Assembly (NCBI GenBank): GCA_963682175.1 | Contig: OY821787.1 | Span: forward strand, 17,276,501 to 17,340,500 | Origin: Triglochin maritima | Lineage: Eukaryota; Streptophyta; Magnoliopsida; Alismatales; Juncaginaceae | Direction: 5' to 3' | Length of the DNA: 64,000 nt | Part shown: positions 11,775-23,550 of the stretch, in pieces | Layout: every line of letters starts with the position of its first letter | How positions within the stretch are numbered: position 1 is the first letter of the stretch | Position numbers and translations under genes: made by a program | Notes under the pieces: generated by a model | What the model was told of the DNA's origin: nothing | Seen by the model: the letters and a program-made list of their open reading frames with translations, nothing else | Database searches by the model: none

Positions 11775-14288
11775 AACTAAAATAGTTTTACCCTTTAGCC
11801 ACGGTAGTTATCCGTGGCTATAGCTAAGTGTCTATCGCTATGGAGCAACAACCACAGATTTTTACCGTGGCTATTGCTGGCGTCACTGTAGGGTATCAGC
11901 GACGGATTGTATGACAGATGTGTACCGTTACTGATACTTTTTGGAGGGAAGAAATGGTGGGATGGAAAAGACCTTTTAGTGATGGATTTTCAAGACCTTT
12001 AGTGACGGATATGTCCCTTGGCTAAAAGTTTTTCTCAGAAAAAAAATTCTCAGCATTTAATAAATCACTAATACACCTATATTTATTAACATCCATAAGT
12101 ATATAACTTTGTAAACCACAGTCAAATTAACAAATCTATTATCATTATAAATAACATGTACCTTTCAAATTAAAATCACAAACAACACAAAAATCAAGCA
12201 AACAACTACATAATAAAGACATAAAATCTGAATTTAATGTGATTGGAAAATTCAAAGTTACTAAGATGTTTAACAATCACACAACAATTTAAAACCATTG
12301 AAATTAACTAATACGAATGGAACTCCTATATTGATCTTAAAAATCTAGAAAAACGTAGTTATAAGCATCTCAAAATTTTGAATTTTTACAAATTCTTCCA
12401 CTCTTGTTCGAATAAATGCAAGACAAACCAGACCACACATCAGAAATTATGTAAGCCCTTGCCTCATTTCCATGTCATACAAAACCAGATAACTACAACT
12501 ACAACTATTAAGAACCACAAATATAATAGGTCCAGGTAATATACTGCCACTTCAAATTTTATTTATTAAGCAGAGTAATCAATTGTCCAGTCCAGGTAAT
12601 ACACAACACGCAAATAAAGCCATCTATGAATTTGCTGAAATTCGTCATTACTAACAATGACTAGATGATCCTAACACTTTGTATTCTGTATTATAAAATA
12701 AGGATTAAAGTTAGACATCTATAGAAAGATGGTAGTAGAAATAAAGCATAAAAATGTTAAGATTTTCATTATTAGTAGTAACCTTGGCAAGTGGTGCTGA
12801 AATTCGTCATTACTAACCAATAACTAGAGCCCAGTATTTTCTTTGCAAGATTCACCACGTTCTATCATTGTCCTTTGGAAACGGATATCATCTTTGAATG
12901 AGCAATCCATGAATATATTTGTCAAGGGTAGCAAAAGATCATTGTGCGGCATCTAGTAGAAACATTTGTCCATAAACAACAACAATTTGTCCATTATCAA
13001 CATGAGATATTTACTTACAGCAGACGCCCCAAAGGTTTTCTCACGAAAAACGGAATGAAGAATTGAGGCACTAGTTTGAGTCCTTCTATCTTGTGCATTT
13101 GCTTGTTCTCCTTCCTGGTTGTAGCGAAAGACAACTGCAATGAAGTGAATAATTCTAACTATCAAGCACGAAATAATTCTAACATGTCCGACCACGGATA
13201 TGTTGTTGCATCACCTGATTACTCCAAAATATTAAAGCTAGACATCTACAAAGTATCAATGACTAACACTTAGCATTCATCAACAACAAACAACATTAGA
13301 TTATATGAATTGCATATTTATCCACATAAACAACAAACATCGATCAGATTATATGAATTGCATATTTGTGTAACAAAACAACGGAATGAACTGAAAATTT
13401 TCAATCTAACCCAAAAAATGAAAAAAACAAACATTATCAATTGAAAGAAGCAAACCACAAAAAAAAAGTTTGAGATACGAGCTTACAACCACAACATTCT
13501 TGTTGTAAGAGTTCTTCCCGTAACCTTTGAGACTATTTCAAAGTGACAAGCAACTCCAAATTACTCCTCCCTGCATTTTATAAAGAAAGATTTCAAAACA
13601 AAAGACCAACAAAGCAATACGATGCATGAAGAAGAAAACATACCAGGAGGATGATCCATGTTCTTTTGATCAAATATTTTGTTCTTTTTGTTGCTTCTAA
13701 GAAGCACTAATTACATTATTAGGACAAATAAAAAATATACAAGCCCAGAAAATATTTTTTTAAGAAATTGAAATTGGAAATAATTAAGAAATTCTACCTG
13801 AATACTACTAATTAAACATTTTCCCCAATCTTCTAAATGAAGAAGATGTTGAGTTGGTCGGTTACATACAAGGATGGCGTCGACGTCGATGTTGGGTTGA
13901 GGGAGTCGTTGACGAAGAGGTGGGTCGATGTTGGGCGGAGGGAACCGGCAATGCAGAGGTGGGTCGGTGAATGGGTCTCAACGCCAAAGAGGAGGTTTCG
14001 GGGTTGCGGAGGCGAGGCGAGGCGCGACGGCAGGGAAGGCTGCGACGGCGGTGCTATTTGGGGTGGCGGGAGAGGCGTGGTTTTGGGGATTTCGTCAGAG
14101 GGATTGAATGGCTTGGTGTGAGGGGAGAGGCGGTGTCAGGTTTTTTTTATCAATTTGGGATTAACCTTTCAGCCACGGGAAATTTCCGTGGCTGATTAGT
14201 TAATATCTGTCACTGTTGTGATAAACAACGACGGATCCTACAACTACGGAAACATCTACCGTGGCTGTAGGCCTAATTTCGTGTAGTG
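11775..14288. mobile_element. Probable inner CACTA with AGCCACGG subterminal repeats
   Basis: The right end (minus strand) is CACTACACGAAATTAGG, followed by AGCCACGGTAGA. The left side has the matching AGCCACGGTAGTTATCC at about 11798 and a degraded terminus (ACGAAAACTAAAAT). Subterminal words GCCACGG/CCGTGGC occupy 11798-12010 and 14170-14275 and are absent elsewhere in the outer element, whose own CACCGACGG repeats resume at 14300. The interior is AT-rich with a GC-rich block at 13850-14120. No transposase motif was seen. The left terminus and target duplication could not be confirmed. Confidence 0.5.
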
Positions 14289-14525
14289 GAAGAAGTGAAC
14301 ACCGACGGATGGACACCGATGGTGCGTCCGTCGGTGTAGTAGTCCGACGGAACGATCCGTCGGTGTAAGAACATCGACACATAGTAATAGTAATTTTATT
14401 GGACCAAAGGAAATATAAACAGACGGATATATATTGTGGTGTATATCAAGTGTATACACCGACGGATATCCGTTGGTGAAAAAGAAAACTTTATTTACAC
14501 CGATGGTTATCCGTCGATGTATACA
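14289..14525. repeat. CACTA subterminal repeats (left arm, continued)
   Basis: Repeated CACCGACGG, CCGTCGGTG and near variants in both orientations. This is the remainder of the outer CACTA's left subterminal region, separated from 11576-11735 by the inner element. Confidence 0.75.
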
Positions 14526-14814
14526 CTTTCCAGAATTCGAAAGAGTCTATCGGCTCTTCCATAATTCCAGTTTTCCCTGTTTAAAGAAAATGAAATGTGT
14601 TCCACTCATTCATAAAAACACAACCATTTACACAACCATTCATTTATTCATTAAGTCAAAACCATTCATTGATTAAGTCAAAACCGTTCATCCATTAAGT
14701 TGATACCAAACAATCTATAAAAGAAAACATTCATTCAAAAAACAGTTTGATTCACAGATGAGTTTTATTCAGTCATTCATTATATAGATAATAAAAGTAA
14801 CAAAATAAATACAA

Positions 14815-16409
14815 CTAAGCCGTCAAACCTCCCGTCCATGCTCGGCCTGCAGGCCAGTGATCGTCATCTCGTCTCGATGGCGGCAGCGATGTGTAAAGAG
14901 GGGTCACGTCGTAATCCTGCACATTACAATCATTATGTATTGAAAAAATATTACACATAAACTACTAAATATGACAATTTAACTAAAGGACGTGTATTAT
15001 ACCTCGCTCCTGCAACTTGCCTTCTCAAGGAGAAAGTTCATTTGGAGCTGCATCTTGCTGAGCGCGGATTGCGTCGCTTTTAGCGTATCTTGCGTTGTCG
15101 CGAGCTCACTGCTGGCGTATTTCAACTCTGCAGCTGCGTTGTCATTCAGCTCCACGTCCGCTCCCATGAGGCCCATACATATCAACATGCGTGATGTAGA
15201 TGGAATACATATGAATTCGTCAATGTCCGTCGCCCAACACTGTGCCAACCGGATCATCATTAGTGACTGAGGTGATAGAGACCTGAGAGCTTGTCTCACC
15301 CGATCCTCTCATAGTCTCCAATTGTTCCTGACATAAAACATTTTAATAGTTAAAGTTCAATACAAACGTTAAACATGGTAATAAACTATATATGTAATTA
15401 GCTTAGAATGAGTCGAGCGGCTTCCGAATGGTTTCTGTTGTGGAGTTTAATCCACATGTCCGTCTGTGTGGGCTCTGTGGCAGTTGGGTCCTCTGCAATT
15501 TGCAACAAAAATAAAATAGGTATTAGATTTTAAAATAAATAAATCAAATTTACACTAAAAAATTAACCAATTACCATCTTCTCCTTATGTCAAACAATAG
15601 ACTTTGTACCACACATATATGGTATAATGAGTTTCGCCTGGTTTTTTCTGTTGATCTCACTCTTTTTCTACATCCAAAATTAAACTAAAAAGTTAGATTT
15701 CAAATTATTTGCATAACATTACAATTAATATAAATAAAATATACGTGAAAAATGTCGCTGCCCCAATAATCTAAAAGAGTGGACCAATCCTCCACAGATA
15801 TGCTTTGTGACCATCGGGCCATCTGCTCCTCTCGGGTCTGTGCCGACACCACTCACTTCTTGTAGAGGTCAAATTTGTATTCCATACACTTCTTGTTTAG
15901 AGACCTCATGACCTTGTCTCTAACCCTCAAGAACCATCTAATGTGCTTGTAAAACAACGTTAGTTCATAATTAAATGAAATAGATAATTAATAAAAGAGT
16001 TACGATGAGATTAAATGTTACCAAAATTTGTTCCCATGCCACGTCCTTGTCCTTATTCGACACCTGTCTCTAGTCTGCATAACGCGGGGGAAGTATTTGT
16101 GACCTCCTCACAAGTGACCCAATGAAATTCTGGAAATTCTCGACGATGGGTCCTCTTGGTACCCCCTATTTTGTGAAATCAATCGTAGATTTGGTCTTTC
16201 TTCAACCATTCTTCCAAACACTAAGTGGTACCGCGTCCCCTACTCCTACTACTACTGGCTTCACCTGCAGAAGGTGAAGGCTGAATCTCGTCTACGGGAG
16301 CCTCTTCATTAGAGTCCTGCGATTCTGTACGTCGACGATGTACATATGTGTCATCCCTGTCATCCTCACGAGTACTACATCGTCGAGCGATATCCGAATT
16401 AAAGAACAT
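14815..16409 (-). pseudogene. CACTA ORF1 (Transposase_24/PTTA-like), multi-exon, decayed
   Basis: Read on the minus strand. 16409-16221: a Ser/Arg/Glu-rich start. About 16200-16030: PIVENFQNFIGSLVRRSQI, the conserved N-terminal block. About 15950-15745: KKCMEYKFDLYKK then VEDWSTLLDYWGSDIF. About 15660-15575: KKSEINRKNQAKLIIPYMCG. About 15495-15400: EPTQTDMWIKLHNRN. About 15330-15000: QLETMRGSGETSS, then a coiled-coil tail LNDNAAAELKYASSELATTQ. 14925-14815: a final exon ending TAG. Introns are AT-rich. Stops (after CMEYKFDLYKK and near CGTKSIV) and a frameshift in the tail mark it as a pseudogene. In this family the product accompanies the TNP2 transposase. Confidence 0.7.
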
Positions 16410-16499
16410 AACAATTTATAAGCTCACTGTCATTATTGTTTCTACATAGTTTAAAAGTAAGAGAACACAGATTTTCCTACTCGCTAAATTCTGAACTAC

Positions 16500-16800
16500 T
16501 CCACCACAAGTGGTTCTAGATCATGTCTCACAAACTCCACCAAACTAACATCGTCAATCTAAACTCTATTTTGCACAAGATTTCCTCGATCGTACTCTGA
16601 ATCTTCAAATTCGTCATCCTCCATGTTAGATGAATCTCTAGGAAACATTCGCACAACCAGTAACCATTGATCGTCGCTTTCTCCATCTTTTGGCCCCGCA
16701 ACATCAAAAACTTGCTCTACTTGAGATGCAAGTACAAAAGGTAATTATTTTGAGTTGGACCGATACGAAGTTGGGTTTTGAGGCCTACATGATTTGGGTC
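16500..16800 (-). pseudogene. TNP2-type CACTA transposase C-terminal remnant (DUF4216-like)
   Basis: The minus strand encodes NPTSYRSNS, a stop, then LPFVLASQVEQVFDVAGPKD and WLLVVRMFPRDS, followed by an acidic tail. PFVLASQ..QVF is the signature of the DUF4216 segment at the end of plant TNP2/TNPD transposases. Only this end survives. It lies directly upstream of ORF1 on the same strand, the usual CACTA order. Confidence 0.6.
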
Positions 16801-17089
16801 CAAATTTTGGATACTAATGTCATGTCACATTGGTAATTAACCAATTATCATTAAAGTCACCAAATGAGTCCAAAGACAACGAAAAATCACTAATATTGAA
16901 AAGTTACAATAAGCAATCAAAACAATTAATGTAAATTATAATCAAAACTATAACATTGAATTCAAACTATAATCAAATTCAAATCAAGAATTGATGTAAA
17001 TTTATAACATTGAAACTATAATCTAAATTAAAAAAACTATATTTATCAAAACAAATAATCTTAACAAAAATATAGATAAAAACAATCTA

Positions 17090-17580
17090 TACGGGTAAGA
17101 GGTTGGGTTTGGGGTTGGGTTTAATGGCTGAGGTTCGGGTTTAGGTCTAGGATCGTGCATGTGGATCAGGTTTGGGGTCGGGGTTGTGGAAGGTGTGTGG
17201 GGATAGGGTTGGGGTTGGGGTTCGGGGTTGGGGTTGGGGGTCAGCTTTGGTGACGGTGGCCGCTGGTGAAGGTTGCCAGAGGATGGAGGAGGTCGGGGAG
17301 TGGTGATTGGGAGGCATTACCAGAGGATGGAGGTGGTAGGGAGGAGGGTCTGCCGGGATGGGGGAGTTGCTCGGGTGGGAGAGGGAGGCTCGTTACCTGA
17401 GAGGAGGGTGGGCACGGTGAGCGTGGAGGCGCATTGTAATGGCTGATGAAATGCGGAGGAGCAGCTAGGATGAGGCGAGCGTGGAGGCGCAGAGAGGAGG
17501 AGGTGTGCGCGGAGGAGACGACAGATAAACAGCACGCGACGGAAGAGTGACGAACAGAGGTGCACGCGGTGGGCGTGCGG
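17090..17580. other. G-rich block in CACTA, counterpart of 5270-5650
   Basis: Dense runs of GGGTTGGGG and GGAGGCG on the plus strand. The minus strand is an open, Pro/Ser/Arg-rich low-complexity frame, not a recognisable protein. It sits between the TNP2 remnant and the right subterminal repeats, where the promoter or first exon of the minus-strand CACTA gene would lie. Confidence 0.5.
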
Positions 17581-17659
17581 CGGTGGGTAGAGGTCTGGAG
17601 TAGTTAGGGTTTTTTGGGAGAGAAAGGAAATGGAAGGGAAGCCCCGAATTGGTTTCTGA

Positions 17660-18523
17660 TAAAACCATACACCGACAGAACATATCCGTCGGTGGTATCA
17701 ACATATACGTCAGTGTAATGGTTAAAGAAACGTTCAATTTTTGAACTTATCTCTGACGGATTCTCAATATATCCGTCGGTGAATTGAAGGAGTGGTACAC
17801 CGGTGGCATTTTTTTGTTGTTGTTATATGGTTATACGTCAGTGTAGTAGCCCGAGAATTGGTTGATTTTCAAAGTTAGCACCGACAGATAGTATTCGTCG
17901 GTGATTTGAAGGACTGATACACCGACGACATGCATCTGTTTATGTTATATTGTTATACGTCAGTGTAGTAGCCAAGAAACGGTTTATTTTCAAAGCTCAC
18001 CGACAGATAGTATCCGTCGGTGAAGGGAAGCATAGGTACACTGACATGTTGATCCATCGGTATTATGTTATGTTTCGTTGGAGGAGGAAGCACAAGTACA
18101 TCGACGTTTTATCCGTCGGTATTATGTTATGTTCCATCGGAGGTAACTTTAAATAAACATGCGATTTTCAAAACTATGTCCGACGGATGTGCATCCGTTG
18201 GTGCTTCAACAACTACAAGACTGACGAATTTTATCCATCGGTGTTACCAAATCGCTTCGTCGCAGTATATTTTTGCGCAATTTTTTTTAATGCCTGACTT
18301 TTTGGGGGGAAACCTACACCGACGGTACTTATCCGTCGGTGTAAGACATTCGGATGGTAAAACTTTATGAAACTGAGTATATCCGTCAATCCTATTAATA
18401 TACTCCGTCGGACGTATAAATGCCTGACGAATATATCAATCCGTCGGTGTTATATAGGTAACACTGTCGGATGGTACACGGACGAATATTTATCAGTCGG
18501 TGATGCCCATATCTCTGGTAGTG
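17660..18523. repeat. CACTA right subterminal repeat array
   Basis: About twenty copies of CCGTCGGTG / CACCGACGG and one-base variants over 850 bp in mixed orientation, ending at the CACTA terminus. In the En/Spm system such repeats bind the regulatory protein; here this is inferred from position and repetition only. Confidence 0.8.
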
Positions 18524-19051
18524 CGTACTCATGCTATATATCTTTTATTTTACCCTAATTTAATGCTACTCGAGTGTTTGTTGTTATATTTCAGGTATTA
18601 GGTAATAAAGAAGAGAAGGAAAGAGAAAAATGACTGAAACGTAGGAAGAAATGACTTAAAGGAAGCAAAATAGACATGTCTATCATACACAAGGACACAT
18701 CAGCAAAAGGGAAAGACCTGGACGTAAGCCCGGAGGGACCAAATAGCAAACAAAGAAACTCCACACTATCATGAGGAGTATTTTGACAATTAGATTCGGG
18801 CATGGAGTCAAACAACCAATCTGGGTGCACCCAACATGGAGAATTGAAGCAATGGAGAAGCCAACCGAAATCGGGTGGAATCCAACCAACTATGACCACC
18901 AATTGGCAACCTTAGACAGCCACTTGGCGGTCTAGTTTGGTCAAGATCCGACTCGGATTCTCGTGGTTGTGTATTATGTTGTTCATGTCCATTTTTGGTA
19001 TGGTTCATTAGTCCCACACCGGGGTATTCCCCTAGTTGCATTTTTCATGGC

Positions 19052-19059
19052 TATAAATA
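19052..19059 (+). promoter_or_regulatory. Family-B LTR TATA box
   Basis: TATAAATA in the context ATGGCTATAAATAG, as in family A. In this LTR the CACTA lies about 530 bp upstream, between the LTR terminus and the promoter. Confidence 0.75.
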
Positions 19060-19836
19060 GAAATCTTCGTCTTCCTTTGTAATCACCCATTGCTTGGTGG
19101 CCATTTTATCTACTTGGGGTAAGCCTTTGAAGCAAAACCCAAGGTAGAGAGGATGCCACTTTGTAAAGTGAGTTGTAAATAAAATATTTTCTTTTTAGTT
19201 AGATATTGTTTCATTTAGTCTTGCATGCTTTGTTTCCTTAAATCTTAGCATAAATTGTTAGCTTAATGAGTAGTGAGTAGTTCCATCCCCCTTTGGGGTG
19301 GAGATGATGTTTATACATGTAATAAAGAATAAGAATGAATGCTATCTTATGCAATAGGTGATGAATGTGAATGTATGTTTGTTTGTTTAAATGAGAATAC
19401 TTAACTTGATGGGTTTTGCCACAACTTTTAGACACTTCCCATGCGTGTTTATGTTCTTAATAACAAAATTGTTTATGCTCATATTAATCAACTAGGTTGG
19501 AGATTGGAATGATAGGTTTTTCCACAACCATCAGACACCTCCTATTCACGAAAACGCAATCTATACTTGTGTCTTACTGAATGCATTCTTCACCACCTTA
19601 TCACATGTGTACACATACTCCATCCCTTAGGGGTTGTCTTTACTGAATCTTATATTTCTCAATTGTTAGTTTCTAATTTAGTGTAGACTAGTTTAGTGTA
19701 ACCAAACTTCTTCTCTCCTTATTTACCACTTAATTTCTGAAGAACCAGAGTTGACACATTTTCCTGTGGATTCGACCCGTACTTCCCACCGCTTCATCAT
19801 GGCCGTGCACTTACAGCTTCAGCTTAATCGAAACAT

Positions 19837-20605
19837 ACCTAGTGTGTACATTAGAACATCAATTAACCACTCCATACAACTTAACCTATTCATGCATTCT
19901 CTACTAATCAAACATCCATACATAACAAGCCATTTCCATAAAACCATTATAAGCAACAAGGTAAACTCTGAAGCTAGCATGAGATAAGTCCCTAGTGTAG
20001 ACATAATCTCATCTAACAGAAGTTTAAGCATGCTACGACTATAGATTTACATTAAGCACATGCAATGACACAAATAAAAGAAACCATCACCAACACATCG
20101 CATAATCCACATCACGTCCACTCCAAATGGGGTGGATATACTCTCTACTCATTAAGGTAACTAATTATGCCAAGATTTAAGGAAACAAAGCATGCAAGAT
20201 GAAAGGAAACAATATCTAAAAAAAGAGAATATTTTATTTACATGACTCACATTACAAAGTGGCATCCTCTCAACCTTGAGTTTTGCTTCAAAGGCTTTCT
20301 CCGAGTAGAGATAATGACAACCAAGCAATGAGTGATTACAAAGGAAGAAAATGACTTCTATTTATAGACATGAAAAAATACAACTGGAGACAATCCCCGA
20401 TGTGGGACTAATAAACCATACCTAAAATGGACATAAACAACACAACCCACAACCACCCAAAATCGGGTTGGATCCTGACCAAAATGGACCGCCAATTGGC
20501 AGTCCAAATTGGTCTGATTCGACCAAGTTTCAGATGACGTCTTAATTGCTTCAATTCTCCACGTAGGGTGCACCCTGATTAGTTGTTTGAGTTTGCACGT
20601 GATAG
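19837..20605 (-). mobile_element. Athila-like LTR fragment, reversed
   Basis: On the minus strand this carries U3 (palindrome 20487-20504), a TATA box at 20366-20359, and the R hairpin TCCACTCCAAATGGGGTGGA (20117-20136). It stops short of U5 at a CACACTAGG word, as does the fragment ending at 3226. It abuts the family-B LTR end on the left and a forward LTR tail on the right, so it is a rearranged remnant. Confidence 0.7.
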
Positions 20606-21045
20606 GTGTTTGACGGAATGTTGTTTCTTAAATGGTTTCACACTTCGTGCTCATATCTAAGTGCATTGCCTTAAATTTTGTTTAGAATACATGTTTGACC
20701 TTAAAAATGGGTTACATGAATGTTTGATGGATGTTTGCCATTATCTTTAGACACCTTCCATGCTTTCATGACACTAATGACAACGCTTATGCTTTATGTC
20801 AACTACACACATAATCTTAATCTATGCCTAATCCATAATCCTCATCTTCTAAGTGTTAGCTAGGTTGCATTTAGTTAATTGTAGTGTAGTGTAGATTATG
20901 ATAAATCAATTCCCTTCTCCATCTTTTTTGTCGATTCAATAACGGAATTAGTTGCAAACTGAACAATCACGATCCCTGTGGACCGACTCATACTTGTCGT
21001 GTCTTCACCGACGTTGTGCACTTGTGGTTATTTAAAACGACCAAT
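20606..21045 (+). mobile_element. Athila-like LTR tail, forward
   Basis: Contains the second half of an LTR and the U5 end (near 20985-21030, GTCTTCACCGACGTTGTGCA), finishing about CGACCAATCA. No tRNA-Asp-like PBS follows. Its 5' half is replaced by the reversed fragment on its left. Confidence 0.6.
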
Positions 21046-21181
21046 CAAAAGAACAAGCAAAGAAGAACATGGATTTTCGTCTTACGTGTGAGTGAACACG
21101 GAATTAGGGTCTAGAACACTCATATATATAGGCCAAGAGACAATATAGTCGTTGGGCTTAATATAAGATAAGTCATGAAGC

Positions 21182-22645
21182 TGTAGGACCGTGTATGGTC
21201 CGATTTTCTAATCACTTTTAAGGTTAATTACCTACTTCCTTAACAATCAAAGATGCACAACGGAATTTAAAACAAAGCAAGAAAGTATAGAGGAATATTA
21301 AAACCATACAAAGATGACCTGGACGATTTTATAGAGGTTCGGCCTCCCGCCTACTTCCTCTCTTGCAAGCTCTGCTTGATCTCCCTCGAGCTCCGCCTAC
21401 GTCTTCACTATCAATCTCGTTACGGGCTGAGATTAAGCCTTTTACAACACAAGCTCCGCGAACAATGCTTGCTAGATTGATTTCTTACTCTCACAATCTG
21501 AGAGGATCACTTCGGGCTCTCACCGAAGTCTATACTCTTGTCGTGGGCTTTCACCAAGACCCTTGCTACTTGACAGCAAATGAGTGGAACAACACTCCCT
21601 AGATTGAGCACACTTTGAGTAGGATTTGGCTATGAACAAAGGTGTGGAAGTTAAATTTAGATTGTGATTTGGAGCTTTTGGGATTGGGAGACTTCTCTAT
21701 AATGTATGTAACAATTGTTTGTGGGAGAGTTTTTTAAACAAAATTTTCAATCGTCTATTTTTAAGCTCCTAAGGTGTTATAGCCATTGGGGATTAAAGAA
21801 GTAAGTTGTTGTGTAAGAAACAAAAAACAGTGAAGTGCAAGACACATATCAGAACACAATCGCTCGACCGATCGGTCACAACTGGCTATAACTTATGTTC
21901 AATTTAGTGAACGGTCGGACTAAATTGGTGATCAGTCGACTGTTCTAGGGGTTTTGGTCTGGTAAAAGATAGATCGGTCAAACTAAGCGAATGGTCGATT
22001 CACCCGGAAATTTCGTGGCACTTCTGGATTCAATGAGAAAATGAGTTTCGGTTGACCGAGCTCTAAGTGACGTTCGACCGGAAACTTCCAGAGTGTTCAG
22101 GGGACCAAGTTTGTTTGATCGGTTGACCGCTAGGTAAATATCGGTTGATCGAAAGTTTGGTAAATTTGGGGTTTTGAAAAATCTGACCGTTGTTGAAAAC
22201 AGCAAATCTAACGGTCAAGCGAATATATAAACGGTCGGACGAAATGGTTCAAACGGTCGAACACATGGCTAACACTATTAATATACCCAATCGGTCGAAC
22301 GAAGAACTCGTTCCGGTTTGGGTGATCTATTGAAGTCAAATTGATGTGAAAGTTTGTGTGTGACTTCTCTAAGGAACTTAGTCTGTATATGAGTGGTTAT
22401 TTACTCTTGTATGCTCAAGTACACATAGTTCCTATGACTTAAAAGAAATACAAATTATATGTCTTCAATTGAGCTTGATTACAAGTCTTGACTAGAATAC
22501 TTTCTTCCTTGAGTCTTGATCACCTGTAGAAGTTAGCACTATACAATATATATGCTATGCATAATGTGTGCTACTCTACATTGATTATAATTAAGATAAG
22601 GTTGATTAAATCATCAAACCATAGATTAAGGCAAAAAAGCCAACA
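21182..22645 (-). repeat. 3' LTR of the Sirevirus-like element
   Basis: Starts (minus strand) TGTTGGCTTTTTTGCC at 22645 and ends CCTACA at 21182. It is shorter than the 5' LTR because two blocks between short repeats have been lost (near 21866 and 22310). The TATA box of the partner LTR is degraded here (TATTTTTA near 21757 on the plus strand). Carries CGGTCGACCG-like words at 21860-22330. Confidence 0.85.
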
Positions 22646-23000
22646 ATCTCCCCCTTTTTGATGATAGAAACCTATATCTTAATACTTGAAATTTCTAGAT
22701 GTAAACTATGCAAATGAATACTCCCCCTATGGATGTGCATAGTTTTTCTTCAATTTTTAATCAAATTTCAAGTTACCCCCTAATAATCTCTCCCTTTTTG
22801 ACATCTATCAAAAAAATAAGATTTATCATGGAATTTTTATTTCTCCCCCTAAATTCTTGTAATGAAGTTGCTCCCCCTAAATTTTGAACTTCCTTACTCT
22901 ATTTGTATGATATTCATTAAATTCCCCCTATCAATATGAATATGATATTTCAATTAAGTTCAATTTTATTCTCCCTTTTTTAACATCAAACAAATATACC
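22646..23000 (-). promoter_or_regulatory. Polypurine tract with several upstream copies
   Basis: Next to the LTR, the minus strand reads AAAAAGGGGGAGATTGT, the polypurine tract expected to prime plus-strand synthesis. Four or five further AGGGGGAG/AGGGGGA words occur within 350 bp (near 22728, 22778, 22846, 22873 and 22925). Duplicated polypurine tracts have been reported in Sireviruses. Confidence 0.65.
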
Positions 23001-23550
23001 AATTAAGCATGTGATGTTTTAGCTCCCATTTTAGCATCCATTATAAGGTTTGACACTAAAGAAATGGATGTGTTTCAAAATTACAAGATATGCAATGAAT
23101 ATAATTTCAATTAGGCGTCAAAATCATTTTTCTTCCCCTTTTAATGATTTTCATGAAGCAAATCCAAATTGAACAATGAATGTGATAAAGATATGACAAT
23201 TTAGCATTCAATTTGTCCTACATTAGAACCAATCTAATATGAATATAGAGGATAGAATAATTTTACCCAACTTGATCCTCGAATTGGTTCCAATCTTCAT
23301 TCGATAGTTCAACCGGCTTTGGATTTGACTTGCTAAGCTTGCCCGGTCACCACCGATCTTCCTCTTCAAGCACCTACAAGTGTAGATTTAGGTACCCAAT
23401 CAAATTTGGGTCCTTGAACATTAGCTTTGAGAACCCAAACTATTTTGGTTTTAGGAGCCCACACACTTGAAGAATTATGGTTTACAACTAAATGCTTTCC
23501 ATTCAAACTTGTATGAACTACATGGTTTTTAACATATGAATCATTATATC
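23001..23550 (-). other. Non-coding interior of the Sirevirus-like element
   Basis: Between the end of gag and the polypurine-tract region. A few residues after the gag frame (near 23550) still resemble the usual gag continuation, but stops are frequent. No pol motif was found, so the deletion of pol must lie here. Confidence 0.5.

Larger units (their letters stand above)
11576..18523. mobile_element. CACTA (En/Spm) transposon, full length, target duplication CGT
   Basis: Left end CACTACAGGAGAAC, right end on the opposite strand CACTACCAGAGATATGGG. It is flanked by CGT at 11573-11575 and CGT at 18524-18526, the 3-bp duplication typical of CACTA. Subterminal repeats CACCGACGG / CCGTCGGTG fill 11600-11735, 14289-14525 and 17660-18510. 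Genes are on the minus strand: a GC-rich 5' region, a TNP2-type C-terminal remnant and an ORF1. No intact transposase is present, so the copy is defective. A smaller CACTA seems to sit at about 11775-14288. Confidence 0.9.
11551..19834 (+). mobile_element. Family-B 3' LTR, split by a CACTA
   Basis: Starts TGATTAGTAGCATATCATAC at 11551, breaks after 25 bp at 11575, resumes at 18524 and ends near AATCGAAACA (19834). Joining the two sides while dropping one CGT gives a run that matches the uninterrupted family-B starts at 32851 and 47806, which proves the interruption. The right part carries a TATA box (19052-19059) and a degraded U3 dyad (about 18893-18930). It lies directly after the 3' internal region and polypurine tract, so it is a 3' LTR. 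Confidence 0.85.

Noticed and set aside
12953..13195. 80-residue minus-strand ORF in the inner CACTA
   Set aside because: No transposase motif and no splice continuation found; kept only as part of the element.
17660..18510. Regularly recurring CCGTCGGTG words suggesting a CRISPR-like array
   Set aside because: Units are short, occur in both orientations at irregular spacing, and adjoin a CACTA terminus. They are transposon subterminal repeats in plant DNA.
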